From contig JAZOPS010000032.1 of the NCBI GenBank assembly GCA_045655645.1, forward strand, positions 1-45,336: a DNA stretch of 45,336 bases, in the 5' to 3' direction. Position 1 is the stretch's first letter; every line of letters begins with the position of its first letter. This document shows positions 23,796 through 31,489 of the stretch, piece by piece. A model generated the notes under the pieces. The model was not told where the DNA came from, did no database searches, and saw only the letters and a program-made list of their open reading frames with translations. Position numbers and translations under genes: made by a program. The DNA is from Fimenecus sp045655645. Lineage in GTDB: Bacteria > Bacillota > Clostridia > Oscillospirales > Acutalibacteraceae.

Positions 23796-24304
23796 ATGAT
23801 TATTTTAATTACAGGCACATCACACGTGGGTAAGACTGCACTTGCGCAAAAACTCCTTGAAAAATACAAATATCCCTATCTTTCAATCGACCATCTGAAG
23901 ATGGGATTAATCCGCAGTGGCAACACAGACCTTACACCCATGAGTGATGACGAAAAACTAACTGAATATTTATGGCCCATCGTTCGTGAAATGATTAAAA
24001 CAGCCATTGAAAACAAGCAGAATTTAATCGTTGAGGGTTGCTATATCCCATTCGACTGGGCAAAGGATTTTGAGAAAGAATATCTCGACAATATCAAATA
24101 TTACTGCCTTATATGACTGAAAATTACATAAAAAATCATTTTGACGACATCAAAAAATACGCCAACACCATCGAAAATCGTCTGGATGATGAATGGTGTA
24201 CTATGGAAAATCTTTTGTCAGCCAACTCACACATGCTGACCCTCGCCCAACAGCATAACGCAAACTACATCCTCATTGATGATAAATATGAGATTGATAT
24301 ATAA
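23796..24304 (+). pseudogene. P-loop nucleotide/small-molecule kinase, split by a frameshift
   Basis: The first frame (from ATG 23796) carries a P-loop kinase start, ITGTSHVGKTALAQKLL, then LSIDHLKMGLIRSG and NLIVEGCYIPFDWAKDF, and stops at 24114-24116 just after YYCLI. The second frame (24113-24304) continues the same domain with MTENYIKNHFDDIKKYANTIENRLDDEWC. Homologues I know are one chain of about 170 residues, so this is one gene broken by a one-base shift. An ATGA overlap joins the parts, so coupled translation of two halves is possible but less likely. The substrate of the family is not known to me. Confidence 0.75.
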
Positions 24305-24311
24305 CCAACAC

Positions 24312-24353
24312 TAAAAAGAGCAACGCCTATGAGGTTAAATAACTTCATAGGCG
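24312..24353. terminator. Convergent terminator between the kinase and the membrane-protein operon
   Basis: Stem ACGCCTATGA/TCATAGGCGT with a 12-base loop. T-rich flanks on both sides allow it to act for both converging operons. Confidence 0.65.
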
Positions 24354-24366
24354 TTAGTTTTGATTA

Positions 24367-24885
24367 TTATTTATGTACAGCAGATTCTTTAGGTTCGTCC
24401 ATTAATTCAACAATTTTTGACGAATGTTTTTTACAAGATAAATAAAATACTATCATTATAAAGAAGCAAGATATAAATATAACACAGCTTTTGTTTAAAA
24501 TTGCAACTACTGACAATATCAAAAACAATGCAATGCTTGTTCTAGATAACGCAAACTCTCTTGAAAGAGTACCCAAAATTGGATAATCTTTTTTCTTATC
24601 ATTAAACAAAGTATAATCATCATTAAAAGGAATTAATTTGAATTTCTTCAAAAATGGTTCAATTATAACAGAACCAACCCTATTAATGATCAAACCAATT
24701 TCATATGCTACAGCAAAAATGCATATAGTTATTATCACTTCTGGCCCCGTCTTCAAATTCTCATAGAATTCACTTTGAATTAATTGAATTGCATACTGTG
24801 GGAAAATGATAATTAATCCTCCCACAAAGACTAATCCCGTTAATAACATATTTACAATATTATAGAAAGGTATTTTCATTTCCAT
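24367..24885 (-). CDS. Four-helix membrane protein paired with MBL-fold protein
   Basis: About 172 residues from the ATG that overlaps the stop of the upstream MBL gene (TAATG); the open frame reaches back 7 codons further. Four hydrophobic stretches: one near the N-terminus (IVNMLLTGLVFVGGLIIIF), one near residue 50 (VIITICIFAVAYEIGLI), and a pair near 118-150. The loop between the second and third is charged and about 45 residues long. No family recognised. The tight coupling to the metallo-beta-lactamase-fold gene suggests the two proteins act together at the membrane. Confidence 0.65.
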   Translation of the reverse strand: MEMKIPFYNIVNMLLTGLVFVGGLIIIFPQYAIQLIQSEFYENLKTGPEVIITICIFAVAYEIGLIINRVGSVIIEPFLKKFKLIPFNDDYTLFNDKKKDYPILGTLSREFALSRTSIALFLILSVVAILNKSCVIFISCFFIMIVFYLSCKKHSSKIVELMDEPKESAVHK

Positions 24886-25727
24886 TAGTAATCCTCCTGC
24901 CCCCAACTTACACTACAGCGATCTTGAACAATGTCAAATGTTATGGTACCTTCGTTTCTTGTGGTTAGAACATACCTATCTTGACCATATAAGTTTGCTC
25001 CCCTGCCTTTATAAAGACGCGCTGTGTCATTTTGTGTGTCATGTTCAATGGATTTGTCTGAAACAACTGTAAGTTCAGGATTTACACAATTAAAAAAGTC
25101 TGGACAAAACTCTCCTGTTCTTCCGTGATGAGGGGCCAATAACACTGTTGCGTCCTTCACTTTTGAGCGAATTTTTTCATGATTCTCATCCATCATCGTT
25201 TGGAGAATTGATTTAGGATTATCACCTGTTAAAACAAATTTATATCCATATGCAGTTACGATTATTATATTTGAAAAAGTGTTCGGATCATCCTTATTCG
25301 TCCACTGAGCTTTAGGTGATATAAAATCAAATGAAACACCACCGTTTGCTGCTTTTTCTATTGGTGATTCATTAGGATTAACTGGATGATTATACGACTT
25401 ATTCATCTCGTTTGCCACATTAGCTATCTTTTTATGTATATATGTATCCTGTGAAGGTTGTATATCAAAAGCCGCCTTAGGTCTATGCAAAGCCTTCGGT
25501 GAAAGTTTTTCACGTAATTTGGGCAAATCATATATATGGTCTTCATGAGTATGTGTAATAATCAATTGGTCAATATTTCCGCCATTAGGATTGAAATATT
25601 TTCTCTTAATATGCTCTACAATACTGTTATATGTTTTACTACCCACATCCACTAATATATGTTTATTGTTTGGTGTGATAATATGGCAACAACTACCATG
25701 TTCTACGTCATAAAAAATTATTTTCAT
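24885..25727 (-). CDS. Metallo-beta-lactamase-fold hydrolase (ComEC/Rec2-like)
   Basis: 280 residues. The metal site H59-T-H61-E-D63-H64 (ITHTHEDHIYDL) and the later LTGDN and LLAPHHGRTG motifs place it in the MBL superfamily group related to the soluble domain of ComEC, whose members are nucleases or phosphodiesterases. No signal peptide, so it is cytoplasmic. It is the first gene of a two-gene operon with a small membrane protein. Such MBL proteins occur in defence clusters with other partners; here the partner is unknown, so the function is open. A long AT-rich upstream motif (25776-25812) recurs before the PHP-ATPase gene. Confidence 0.8.
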   Translation of the reverse strand: MKIIFYDVEHGSCCHIITPNNKHILVDVGSKTYNSIVEHIKRKYFNPNGGNIDQLIITHTHEDHIYDLPKLREKLSPKALHRPKAAFDIQPSQDTYIHKKIANVANEMNKSYNHPVNPNESPIEKAANGGVSFDFISPKAQWTNKDDPNTFSNIIIVTAYGYKFVLTGDNPKSILQTMMDENHEKIRSKVKDATVLLAPHHGRTGEFCPDFFNCVNPELTVVSDKSIEHDTQNDTARLYKGRGANLYGQDRYVLTTRNEGTITFDIVQDRCSVSWGQEDY

Positions 25728-25775
25728 AATTCATTTTCCCCTTTCAGTTTGAATAAACATAATCTTTATTCTCTC

Positions 25776-25812
25776 TTAATATAAATCGTTATTTTTTGCC
25801 TTTTTGTGACAA
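25776..25812 (-). promoter_or_regulatory. AT-rich upstream element shared with the PHP-ATPase gene
   Basis: On the reverse strand TTGTCACAA (a near-perfect palindrome) is followed by an A-rich spacer and ATAACGATTTATATTAA. A closely similar string lies at 43771-43807. It may contain the promoter (TTGTCA and TATATT are 23 bases apart, too far for a standard pair) or a regulator site. Confidence 0.4.
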
Positions 25813-25873
25813 TGTTTTTCAAACTTTATTAAACATCAAAAATTTCTTTCCGTATCCTTAAACAGCCACATGC

Positions 25874-25908
25874 AAAAACGACCTGTATCAATAGATACAA
25901 GCCGTTTG
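25874..25908 (-). terminator. Terminator of the DUF6809-like gene
   Basis: Reverse strand AAACGGCTTGTATC/GATACAGGTCGTTT stem (one mismatch and wobble pairs) with loop TATT, ending in TTTTTG. Confidence 0.7.
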
Positions 25909-25931
25909 ATTTGAAATGTTTTATAATGAAA

Positions 25932-26219
25932 TTATATCTCTTTGAAATTTTGTGAACTGTCAGTGTAGGTTTCAACAATGATGTTCACACCTAATTTCAC
26001 CCCTGACACAAACGCTTCAAGCTCTGCAATGCCGTACATATCCATACAACACTCCTTGTACTTTTCAAACAGAATTTTCTGCTCTTTCGTCAGTGTAGCA
26101 GATAACTTTTCTTCGTTCCGTGCAGCAAGGTTCAATAGCTTGGAATACTCACTCCCTCGCTTGATGCCCTTTTCAGCAGGGACTATGTTACCATAGTACA
26201 AATTTTCAATTGTCGTCAT
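25932..26219 (-). CDS. DUF6809-like small protein
   Basis: 95 residues from the ATG at 26219, which has AGGAGG 5 bases upstream; the open frame continues 18 codons further but without a ribosome site. The sequence MTTIENLYYGNIVP...GSEYSKLL...NEEKLSATLTKEQKILFEKYKE...ELEAFVSGVKLG matches a small helical family common in Clostridia and their mobile elements, to my knowledge named DUF6809. Function unknown. Its leader has a 10-bp inverted repeat covering the ribosome site. Confidence 0.7.
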   Translation of the reverse strand: MTTIENLYYGNIVPAEKGIKRGSEYSKLLNLAARNEEKLSATLTKEQKILFEKYKECCMDMYGIAELEAFVSGVKLGVNIIVETYTDSSQNFKEI

Positions 26220-26226
26220 AAAAGAC

Positions 26227-26273
26227 CTCCTTTCAGCGTGTCTATATATCACTCTGAAAGGAGTAAAAGTCAA
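26227..26273 (-). promoter_or_regulatory. Promoter and RBS-sequestering inverted repeat of the DUF6809-like gene
   Basis: Reverse strand: -35 TTGACT (26273-26268) and a -10 region GATATATA near 26250-26243. The perfect 10-bp repeat CTCCTTTCAG (26263-26254) / CTGAAAGGAG (26236-26227) flanks the -10, and its downstream arm contains the ribosome site. It could be an operator, or an RNA hairpin if transcription starts further upstream. Confidence 0.55.
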
Positions 26274-26353
26274 GTTATATTTTTGCTATTTTTCAATATT
26301 TTTTATACTGTACGTTTTTGTGGACTGTATGTATGTTTTTTGCATAAAAACTA

Positions 26354-26382
26354 TTGACATATATTTTGTAAAGTAGTATACT
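26354..26382 (+). promoter_or_regulatory. Promoter of the small-ORF operon
   Basis: TTGACA (26354-26359), exact 17-base spacer, TATACT (26377-26382); a LexA-like box lies at the start point. Confidence 0.8.
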
Positions 26383-26392
26383 AATTTCACAC

Positions 26393-26406
26393 CGAACAAA
26401 TGTTCT
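26393..26406 (+). promoter_or_regulatory. LexA/DinR (SOS) box candidate
   Basis: CGAACAAATGTTCT fits 13 of 14 positions of the Gram-positive DinR consensus CGAACRNRYGTTYC. It sits 10 bases after the -10 box, over the expected transcription start, where a repressor would block the promoter. Confidence 0.6.
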
Positions 26407-26429
26407 TGTGTCGAAATGGAGGTAGAAAA

Positions 26430-26609
26430 TTGGCAGATAATGAAATCCGTATATCCGTTTATTGCCCTAATTGTAAAAAACGAGTTCTTGACAAAATATC
26501 CCCAACATCGGGAAAAATTGAAACCAAGTGTCCACACTGCAAACAAATCGTAGCTATTGATTTGAGTTTCCGACTTGCAAATAAAACTCGTTACAGCAAT
26601 TATATATGA
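26430..26609 (+). CDS. Small zinc-ribbon protein (Com-like)
   Basis: 59 residues from a TTG at 26430, which has GGAGG 7 bases upstream; the in-frame ATG at 26400 lacks a ribosome site and lies inside the LexA box. Two CPxC knuckles (C12, C15 and C34, C37; YCPNCKKRVL and KCPHCKQIV) form a rubredoxin-like zinc ribbon similar to phage Mu Com, which binds mRNA. Such proteins are common cargo of Firmicute mobile elements. First gene after the SOS-type promoter; a hairpin with a T-tract lies between it and the next ORFs. Confidence 0.65.
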   Translation: MADNEIRISVYCPNCKKRVLDKISPTSGKIETKCPHCKQIVAIDLSFRLANKTRYSNYI

Positions 26610-26657
26610 ATACCGAAGAGGACCGAGCAACGCATCCACATAGTTGAGATAGCAAAT

Positions 26658-26731
26658 AGCCGGCCATTCAGGAATTGAATTATAGTCCCCGCTATAGTTC
26701 TGTTCTTGAGTGGTCGGCTTTTTTTGTTTTC
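26658..26731 (+). terminator. Long hairpin with T-tract between the Com-like gene and the next small ORFs
   Basis: AGCCGGCCA (26658) pairs with TGGTCGGCT (26711-26719, one wobble), with a 44-base loop that may fold further (TATAG...CTATA), then TTTTTTTG. It may be a terminator or an attenuator for the downstream ORFs, since no clear new promoter precedes 26763. Confidence 0.6.
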
Positions 26732-26762
26732 ATAAATACTTTTAAGAAAGGAGGAACCCTGA

Positions 26763-26936
26763 ATGAGACTTACAAAAGAACAAATTGTAAAATGTCTCAC
26801 CCGTGATATGAGAGCCAAAAACTTTCCTGAAAAATATATTGATTTAGGTATTGAAATTGCATTTGAATATTACGGATACAGTACTGAAAACTTCAAATCA
26901 GAACTTGAAGAAATCAGAAAAAACATCACTGAATAA
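26763..26936 (+). CDS. 57-residue hypothetical protein
   Basis: Starts MRLTKEQIVKCLTRDM and ends EEIRKNITE; strong AAAGGAGGAA ribosome site 7 bases before the ATG. Predicted helical and charged, with a single Cys. The next ORF has a loosely similar opening (xxITxxDIV, YSEKDIE...A), hinting that both are related small helical proteins. Function unknown; part of the SOS-box operon. Confidence 0.6.
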   Translation: MRLTKEQIVKCLTRDMRAKNFPEKYIDLGIEIAFEYYGYSTENFKSELEEIRKNITE

Positions 26937-26959
26937 TCTGTGCTGAAAGGATTGTTACA

Positions 26960-27139
26960 ATGAAAATCACAACCGCTGACATTGTCAATTCAGTTGTTGC
27001 TAAACTCAGGAAAGATGGCTATTCCGAAAAAGACATTGAAATGGCAATAAAAGAAGCGAAAAAGCATTACGATGCTTACTTAAAAAAAGTAAAAAATCCA
27101 AAACCCGACAAAAAGGAGGTGGATGAAGATGATTATTGA
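26960..27139 (+). CDS. 59-residue hypothetical protein
   Basis: Begins MKITTADIVNSVVAKLRKDGY and is followed by a lysine-rich helix and an acidic tail (VDEDDY). A weak ribosome site (GAAAGGA) lies upstream. Its 3' end overlaps the next gene by 11 bases and contains that gene's ribosome site, so the two are translationally coupled. No recognised family. Confidence 0.6.
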   Translation: MKITTADIVNSVVAKLRKDGYSEKDIEMAIKEAKKHYDAYLKKVKNPKPDKKEVDEDDY

Positions 27140-27608
27140 TTTGTATGTTGCTATTGATTACAACGATGGTGAACCTACCGAATGCTTTAACTGTAAAAGA
27201 GTTGTTTCTTTTGAAACTGGTAAGATTTGCAACCACGCTGTTAGGAACAATATCCCGCTGAATTCAGTTGAAGAATTGTCAGATATACTTACTGAATTTC
27301 GTGAAGAAATTGAGACAAAAATCATTGATGATTTCATCACCGCAGGCAATGAATATGTGTGTAAATGCGAAGGCATTGTACCAGTTGAACCTGCTGAAAT
27401 TAACAAGTTAGTTGCCAACCGTGATAAGGGCGCTCTTAAATTCCTTGGTCTTGAAAACGCAACTGAGGATGAACTGAACGGTTGGGATGCATCAACACTT
27501 GAAACACTCCCACTTGTCAGAGATTTCTATGGTGGGTTCGGCACTCATAGCCCTTTCGATGACAAATGGACTCTCACGGTAGAATTTGCTGAACTTGACG
27601 AAAACTAG
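27129..27608 (+). CDS. Hypothetical protein, last gene of the small-ORF operon
   Basis: 159 residues starting MIIDLYVAIDYNDGEP. I choose ATG 27129 because GGAGG lies 9 bases before it; the ATG at 27123 is only 3 bases away. Four cysteines near the start (ECFNCKR, GKICNH) and a CKCE pair in the middle could bind metal; the tail is acidic. No family recognised. A bidirectional hairpin follows. Confidence 0.65.
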   Translation: MIIDLYVAIDYNDGEPTECFNCKRVVSFETGKICNHAVRNNIPLNSVEELSDILTEFREEIETKIIDDFITAGNEYVCKCEGIVPVEPAEINKLVANRDKGALKFLGLENATEDELNGWDASTLETLPLVRDFYGGFGTHSPFDDKWTLTVEFAELDEN

Positions 27609-27662
27609 CACAACAATTGTTACACTGCAAACTGCAACGCATTGGACTTCACCTTTCACATA

Positions 27663-27708
27663 AAAACACCTATGAAGCTGGTTTCAATCCCCACTTCATA
27701 GGTGTTTT
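27663..27708. terminator. Convergent terminator between the small-ORF operon and hsdR
   Basis: 15-bp perfect stem AAAACACCTATGAAG/CTTCATAGGTGTTTT with a 16-base loop. The A-tract on one side and T-tract on the other let it work for both strands. Confidence 0.8.
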
Positions 27709-27712
27709 ATTG

Positions 27713-30700
27713 TTATGCTACCGTTCCTACCCAACCATAGCCTTGTACTGCCATATCAATAAAATGGCTGAGAAGCAAGTCTGTTTTTACGACAAAAACT
27801 TCTTTATCGTAACTATCTGGAAGGTCGGCATCAAGTGATTCAACGATGACATCCTTAACTTTTGCTTTTGGTTGCTCGTCTTTATACCAATCAATCATAA
27901 ACAAGTTTTTCTTGTTATCCGAAAGTTTTTTATAAAGATTTTTGGCTGAAAGCTTAACTTTTTGTTCTTCTGCTTGTGTGAGTTTTTTGCCTGCAACAAG
28001 CAAATCGTAGATTTCAAGTTCTTCTTCTGTTAAGCCTTCAGTATCTGCTCTCTTTTCTTCTTTCTGCAAATCTTCAAGAAGTTTTACAAGTTGTTCGTAA
28101 TAATCTTCATTCTCTGAACTACCTGCATTATAAGAATCAATGATACCTTTATATCGCTGTGAGAAAGCAATGCGAGTACGATTTTTATTTATCATCTGCA
28201 TCAATGCTTTTTCTATAAATGCTTTTAAGTCTTCAATCTCAATTGCCTTGTATTGTGCGGACTTAATTTCATTTCTTAATTTATCAACATCGATTTTTGA
28301 CAAGTCAATTACTTTAGATTGATAAATAACAAGTTCTTGTCCATCATCGGAATTAGTCTCTGCAGAAACACTTGAGTCTAACAACTGACTCATCTTTGCT
28401 CTTGCACGTGCTACTTTTTCATCATCAATTAAACGATAGAACAAACCATGAATATATACAAGTGGAGAGAATTTTTCGTTATACCACTTTTTCTCAAATA
28501 CTTCAGGCTTAGATGCTTCGTAAAGATTTACAAGAGTATTGAGAATGACCTTGAATTTTTCTTTTCCGTCATCCTTTGCAATGATGCTATCGTAAGCTGT
28601 TCTTAATTCATCTAATCTATCAAGAGTATTTGTTTCAGCAATAATATCATCAAGACTGATGTTCATTGTTTTCAAGAATTCGTCTGCTTCAACAATAGTT
28701 GCGTCAACATATTCAATAAGCTTATCAACATCTTTTGCAGGGAAATCATCACCATCATCCCCTGTGGCATATTCTGACAATGCTTTTTTCATATATTTAA
28801 ACACATTGACATAATCGACAACTAAACCACTTGACTTGCCTGGATACACACGGTTTGCACGAGCAATCGCTTGCATAAGTGTATGTCCCTTCATTGGCTT
28901 GTCCAAATAAAGAGTTGAAAGGTTTGGAACATCAAAACCTGTAAGCCACATCGCACATACAAACACTAATTGCAATGGGTCATTTACATCCTTGAATCTA
29001 TCTTCGATATCCTTGCCATCTGGTGTAATAGCATTCATTTTTGCACGATGAACAGAGATATCAAGTCCTTGTTTTGCAAACTTTTCGGTTTCATCTGCAT
29101 CTTCTGAAATAACAACTGCCATTTCAACTTTATTCATATAATCAAGGATAGCGGTAATTTTATCTCTGTCTTCTTTGGTTTTTGCAGTATTTCTTTCTTT
29201 GATAAGATTCTGCTTTTCAATAGTCCAATAGTGCTGAACTTTATCATACATTTTAACTGCAGTAAATTTATCAACAGAAACTACCATAGCCTTTCCTAAA
29301 AAGCCACGTCTTGGGAAATGATATGCAATATCTTGTGCAATCTTATCGAGTCTGTCTTCACGCTTGATAACCTCTAAAATACGAGAAGCAGAATTTTCAA
29401 GAAGTCTTGCTTCAGCCTCATTAAGATTTTCTTCTTCAATGATATCCACAACGTCATCATCAAGGAAATCATTCTGAAGCCATACTGATGGAACACGTCT
29501 TGAGTAATAAAGAGGAACAGTTGAACCATCTGCAACTGACTGTGCAAAGTTATATTCAGAAACATAATTACCAAACCATTGGTTAGTAAGACGCTTTGCA
29601 CCTAAAAGTGGTGTTCCTGTAAATGCTATGTAGTTAGCGTTTGGCAAAGCTGTTCTCATATTTTGAGCAAGGTCTTTATACTGTGTTCTATGGGCTTCGT
29701 CAACAAGAACAATGATATCGTCTCGTGTAGAGAGAAGAGGATATTCTTCGCCTTTCTCGTAACGGAATTTATGAATAAGTGTAAATATAAATGATTTGTT
29801 TGTCTGCAAGAACTCACGGAGTTGTTTGCCATTCTTAGGTTGACATTCTTCATTAGCACCAATAACTTCTGTGCGAACAAAGTTTTTGTGAATCTGAGTG
29901 TCCAAATCTTCACGGTCAGTAATTACCAGGAATGTAAAATTACCATGCATTTTTCTCTTAACCTTACGAGCAAACATAACCATTGAGTAAGATTTACCCG
30001 AACCCTGAGTATGCCAGAATACGCCCAACTTACCCTTGAGCTCTTTTCTATTCTCCATTGATTCCATAAGATTATTAACACCTAAATATTGGTGATTCTT
30101 TGCAATAATCTTGACAGATTCGTTTTGGAAGAGAATAAAGTTTTCTATATAGTCAATAAGTCTTGTTTTATCAAGAAGACCGTCAATAAAGAAACGGATT
30201 GAACTGTTGTTTGCATCTGCAGAATTACGGATAGCTTCACGGTCAAGTCCTTCTTTTTCAGAATGCACCTTTAACCATTCAAAGAAATAATCATAGGTTG
30301 CATTGAAAGCACCTAGCTTTGTTTCAAGGCCATTTGACAACACGCAAATCTGGTTGAATGCAAAAAGGTTTGGAATATCTCTTTTATAATCCTGAAGATT
30401 TTTGTTATATGCTTCTTCTACCTTAACAATACTGTTTTTAAGTTCAATAAACACAAGTGGCAAACCATTTACAAAAATAATAACATCAGGTCTTCTGTAA
30501 TATGCCTTACCCTGTATCCACATTTGAGAAACCGCTGTAAAGGTATTGTTAGTTGGTTCATCAAAATCAATGAGCTTTACAAAATCAAAATCTTCTTTAC
30601 CATTTCTGCGAACAGTAATTTTAATACCGTTTCTTATTTGGTTATATAGCTTATAGTTGGTTGCAACAATATCTGTACCGGTAAAATCACGGCGTAAATC

Positions 30701-30937
30701 CTTAACGATGCTTTTTATGTATTGCTCATCAATGTTAGGATTAATTTTTTTGAGGGATTCTTCAAGAATACATGGCAAAACACACTCCTTTTTAGAGGAG
30801 CGTCCTGTTCCATCATTTAAATCATCTCTCTTGCTTGGGTCGGCATCACAAGTTATGATATCATACTCAAAAGGAGCATTTTTCAGTTTTGAGAGTATTG
30901 CCTGCTCTATCATATCTTCAGTTATAAAATTAGCCAT
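27713..30937 (-). CDS. hsdR: Type I restriction enzyme, R subunit (translocase/nuclease)
   Basis: 1074 residues. The N-terminal PD-(D/E)xK nuclease has PDVIIFVNG (D151) and FIELK (E165, K167). The SF2 translocase follows with Walker A TQGSGKSYSM near 312, the DEAH motif VDEAHRTQ near 409, and FTGTPLLG. The C-terminus is the helical HsdM/S-binding part. With HsdM and HsdS it cuts unmodified foreign DNA far from the recognition site after ATP-driven translocation. It is the last gene of a five-gene operon; two extra genes separate it from hsdS. Confidence 0.95.
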   Translation of the reverse strand: MANFITEDMIEQAILSKLKNAPFEYDIITCDADPSKRDDLNDGTGRSSKKECVLPCILEESLKKINPNIDEQYIKSIVKDLRRDFTGTDIVATNYKLYNQIRNGIKITVRRNGKEDFDFVKLIDFDEPTNNTFTAVSQMWIQGKAYYRRPDVIIFVNGLPLVFIELKNSIVKVEEAYNKNLQDYKRDIPNLFAFNQICVLSNGLETKLGAFNATYDYFFEWLKVHSEKEGLDREAIRNSADANNSSIRFFIDGLLDKTRLIDYIENFILFQNESVKIIAKNHQYLGVNNLMESMENRKELKGKLGVFWHTQGSGKSYSMVMFARKVKRKMHGNFTFLVITDREDLDTQIHKNFVRTEVIGANEECQPKNGKQLREFLQTNKSFIFTLIHKFRYEKGEEYPLLSTRDDIIVLVDEAHRTQYKDLAQNMRTALPNANYIAFTGTPLLGAKRLTNQWFGNYVSEYNFAQSVADGSTVPLYYSRRVPSVWLQNDFLDDDVVDIIEEENLNEAEARLLENSASRILEVIKREDRLDKIAQDIAYHFPRRGFLGKAMVVSVDKFTAVKMYDKVQHYWTIEKQNLIKERNTAKTKEDRDKITAILDYMNKVEMAVVISEDADETEKFAKQGLDISVHRAKMNAITPDGKDIEDRFKDVNDPLQLVFVCAMWLTGFDVPNLSTLYLDKPMKGHTLMQAIARANRVYPGKSSGLVVDYVNVFKYMKKALSEYATGDDGDDFPAKDVDKLIEYVDATIVEADEFLKTMNISLDDIIAETNTLDRLDELRTAYDSIIAKDDGKEKFKVILNTLVNLYEASKPEVFEKKWYNEKFSPLVYIHGLFYRLIDDEKVARARAKMSQLLDSSVSAETNSDDGQELVIYQSKVIDLSKIDVDKLRNEIKSAQYKAIEIEDLKAFIEKALMQMINKNRTRIAFSQRYKGIIDSYNAGSSENEDYYEQLVKLLEDLQKEEKRADTEGLTEEELEIYDLLVAGKKLTQAEEQKVKLSAKNLYKKLSDNKKNLFMIDWYKDEQPKAKVKDVIVESLDADLPDSYDKEVFVVKTDLLLSHFIDMAVQGYGWVGTVA

Positions 30938-30952
30938 GATAGACCTCCGTGT

Positions 30953-31474
30953 TTATATAGTTCCTTTTTCTACACAAAAATTTATAGCTTTAATAAAATC
31001 TTCAGGGTTTAATGCATATAAAACATTAGCTTTTTCCTTATCGGACGCAAAAACTACTTCGCAAATCTTTAGTGAAGTTTGTTCATGCACCACTGACCAA
31101 ATAAATGAATGTATTATTTGATTACAAAGTGTGTTCAGTGGGATTTCTTCATTAACAACCTCTTCTTGGTTATAATTTTCAGGAATAGCTCGTTCAATAA
31201 TAAAGTTTTTATCCCCTGAAAAAGGATATGTAGTTACCTTGACTTTGTATTTTAGAAGTTCCAATGGTGGCATGTGCATATTTGAATTTTTTAATGCAGT
31301 TTCTGCACCTTTTTCATCTTCAAGCATTTTTCGAATAATTATAGCTGAATAAAGAATGTATTTATTAACATTGTGTTCTGCATAGATACCAACTTTGTCG
31401 GACACTTTTATCCAAAAAGCAAGTAGTCTTGCATTGTATTTTAATTCTTTTTTCCAACATCCATCTAATATCAT
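30953..31474 (-). CDS. Unknown protein in the type I R-M operon
   Basis: About 173 residues from the ATG at 31474 (an in-frame TTG at 31486 is an alternative). It lies 15 bases before hsdR and follows the kinase gene by 15 bases. No transmembrane segment, no known motif; the middle is rich in charged residues and one stretch (LYSAIIIRKMLEDEKGAETAL) looks helical. I do not recognise a family. Its place between the kinase and hsdR suggests it is a partner or substrate of the kinase. Confidence 0.65.
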   Translation of the reverse strand: MILDGCWKKELKYNARLLAFWIKVSDKVGIYAEHNVNKYILYSAIIIRKMLEDEKGAETALKNSNMHMPPLELLKYKVKVTTYPFSGDKNFIIERAIPENYNQEEVVNEEIPLNTLCNQIIHSFIWSVVHEQTSLKICEVVFASDKEKANVLYALNPEDFIKAINFCVEKGTI

Positions 31475-31489
31475 ATTCGCACCCAATTT

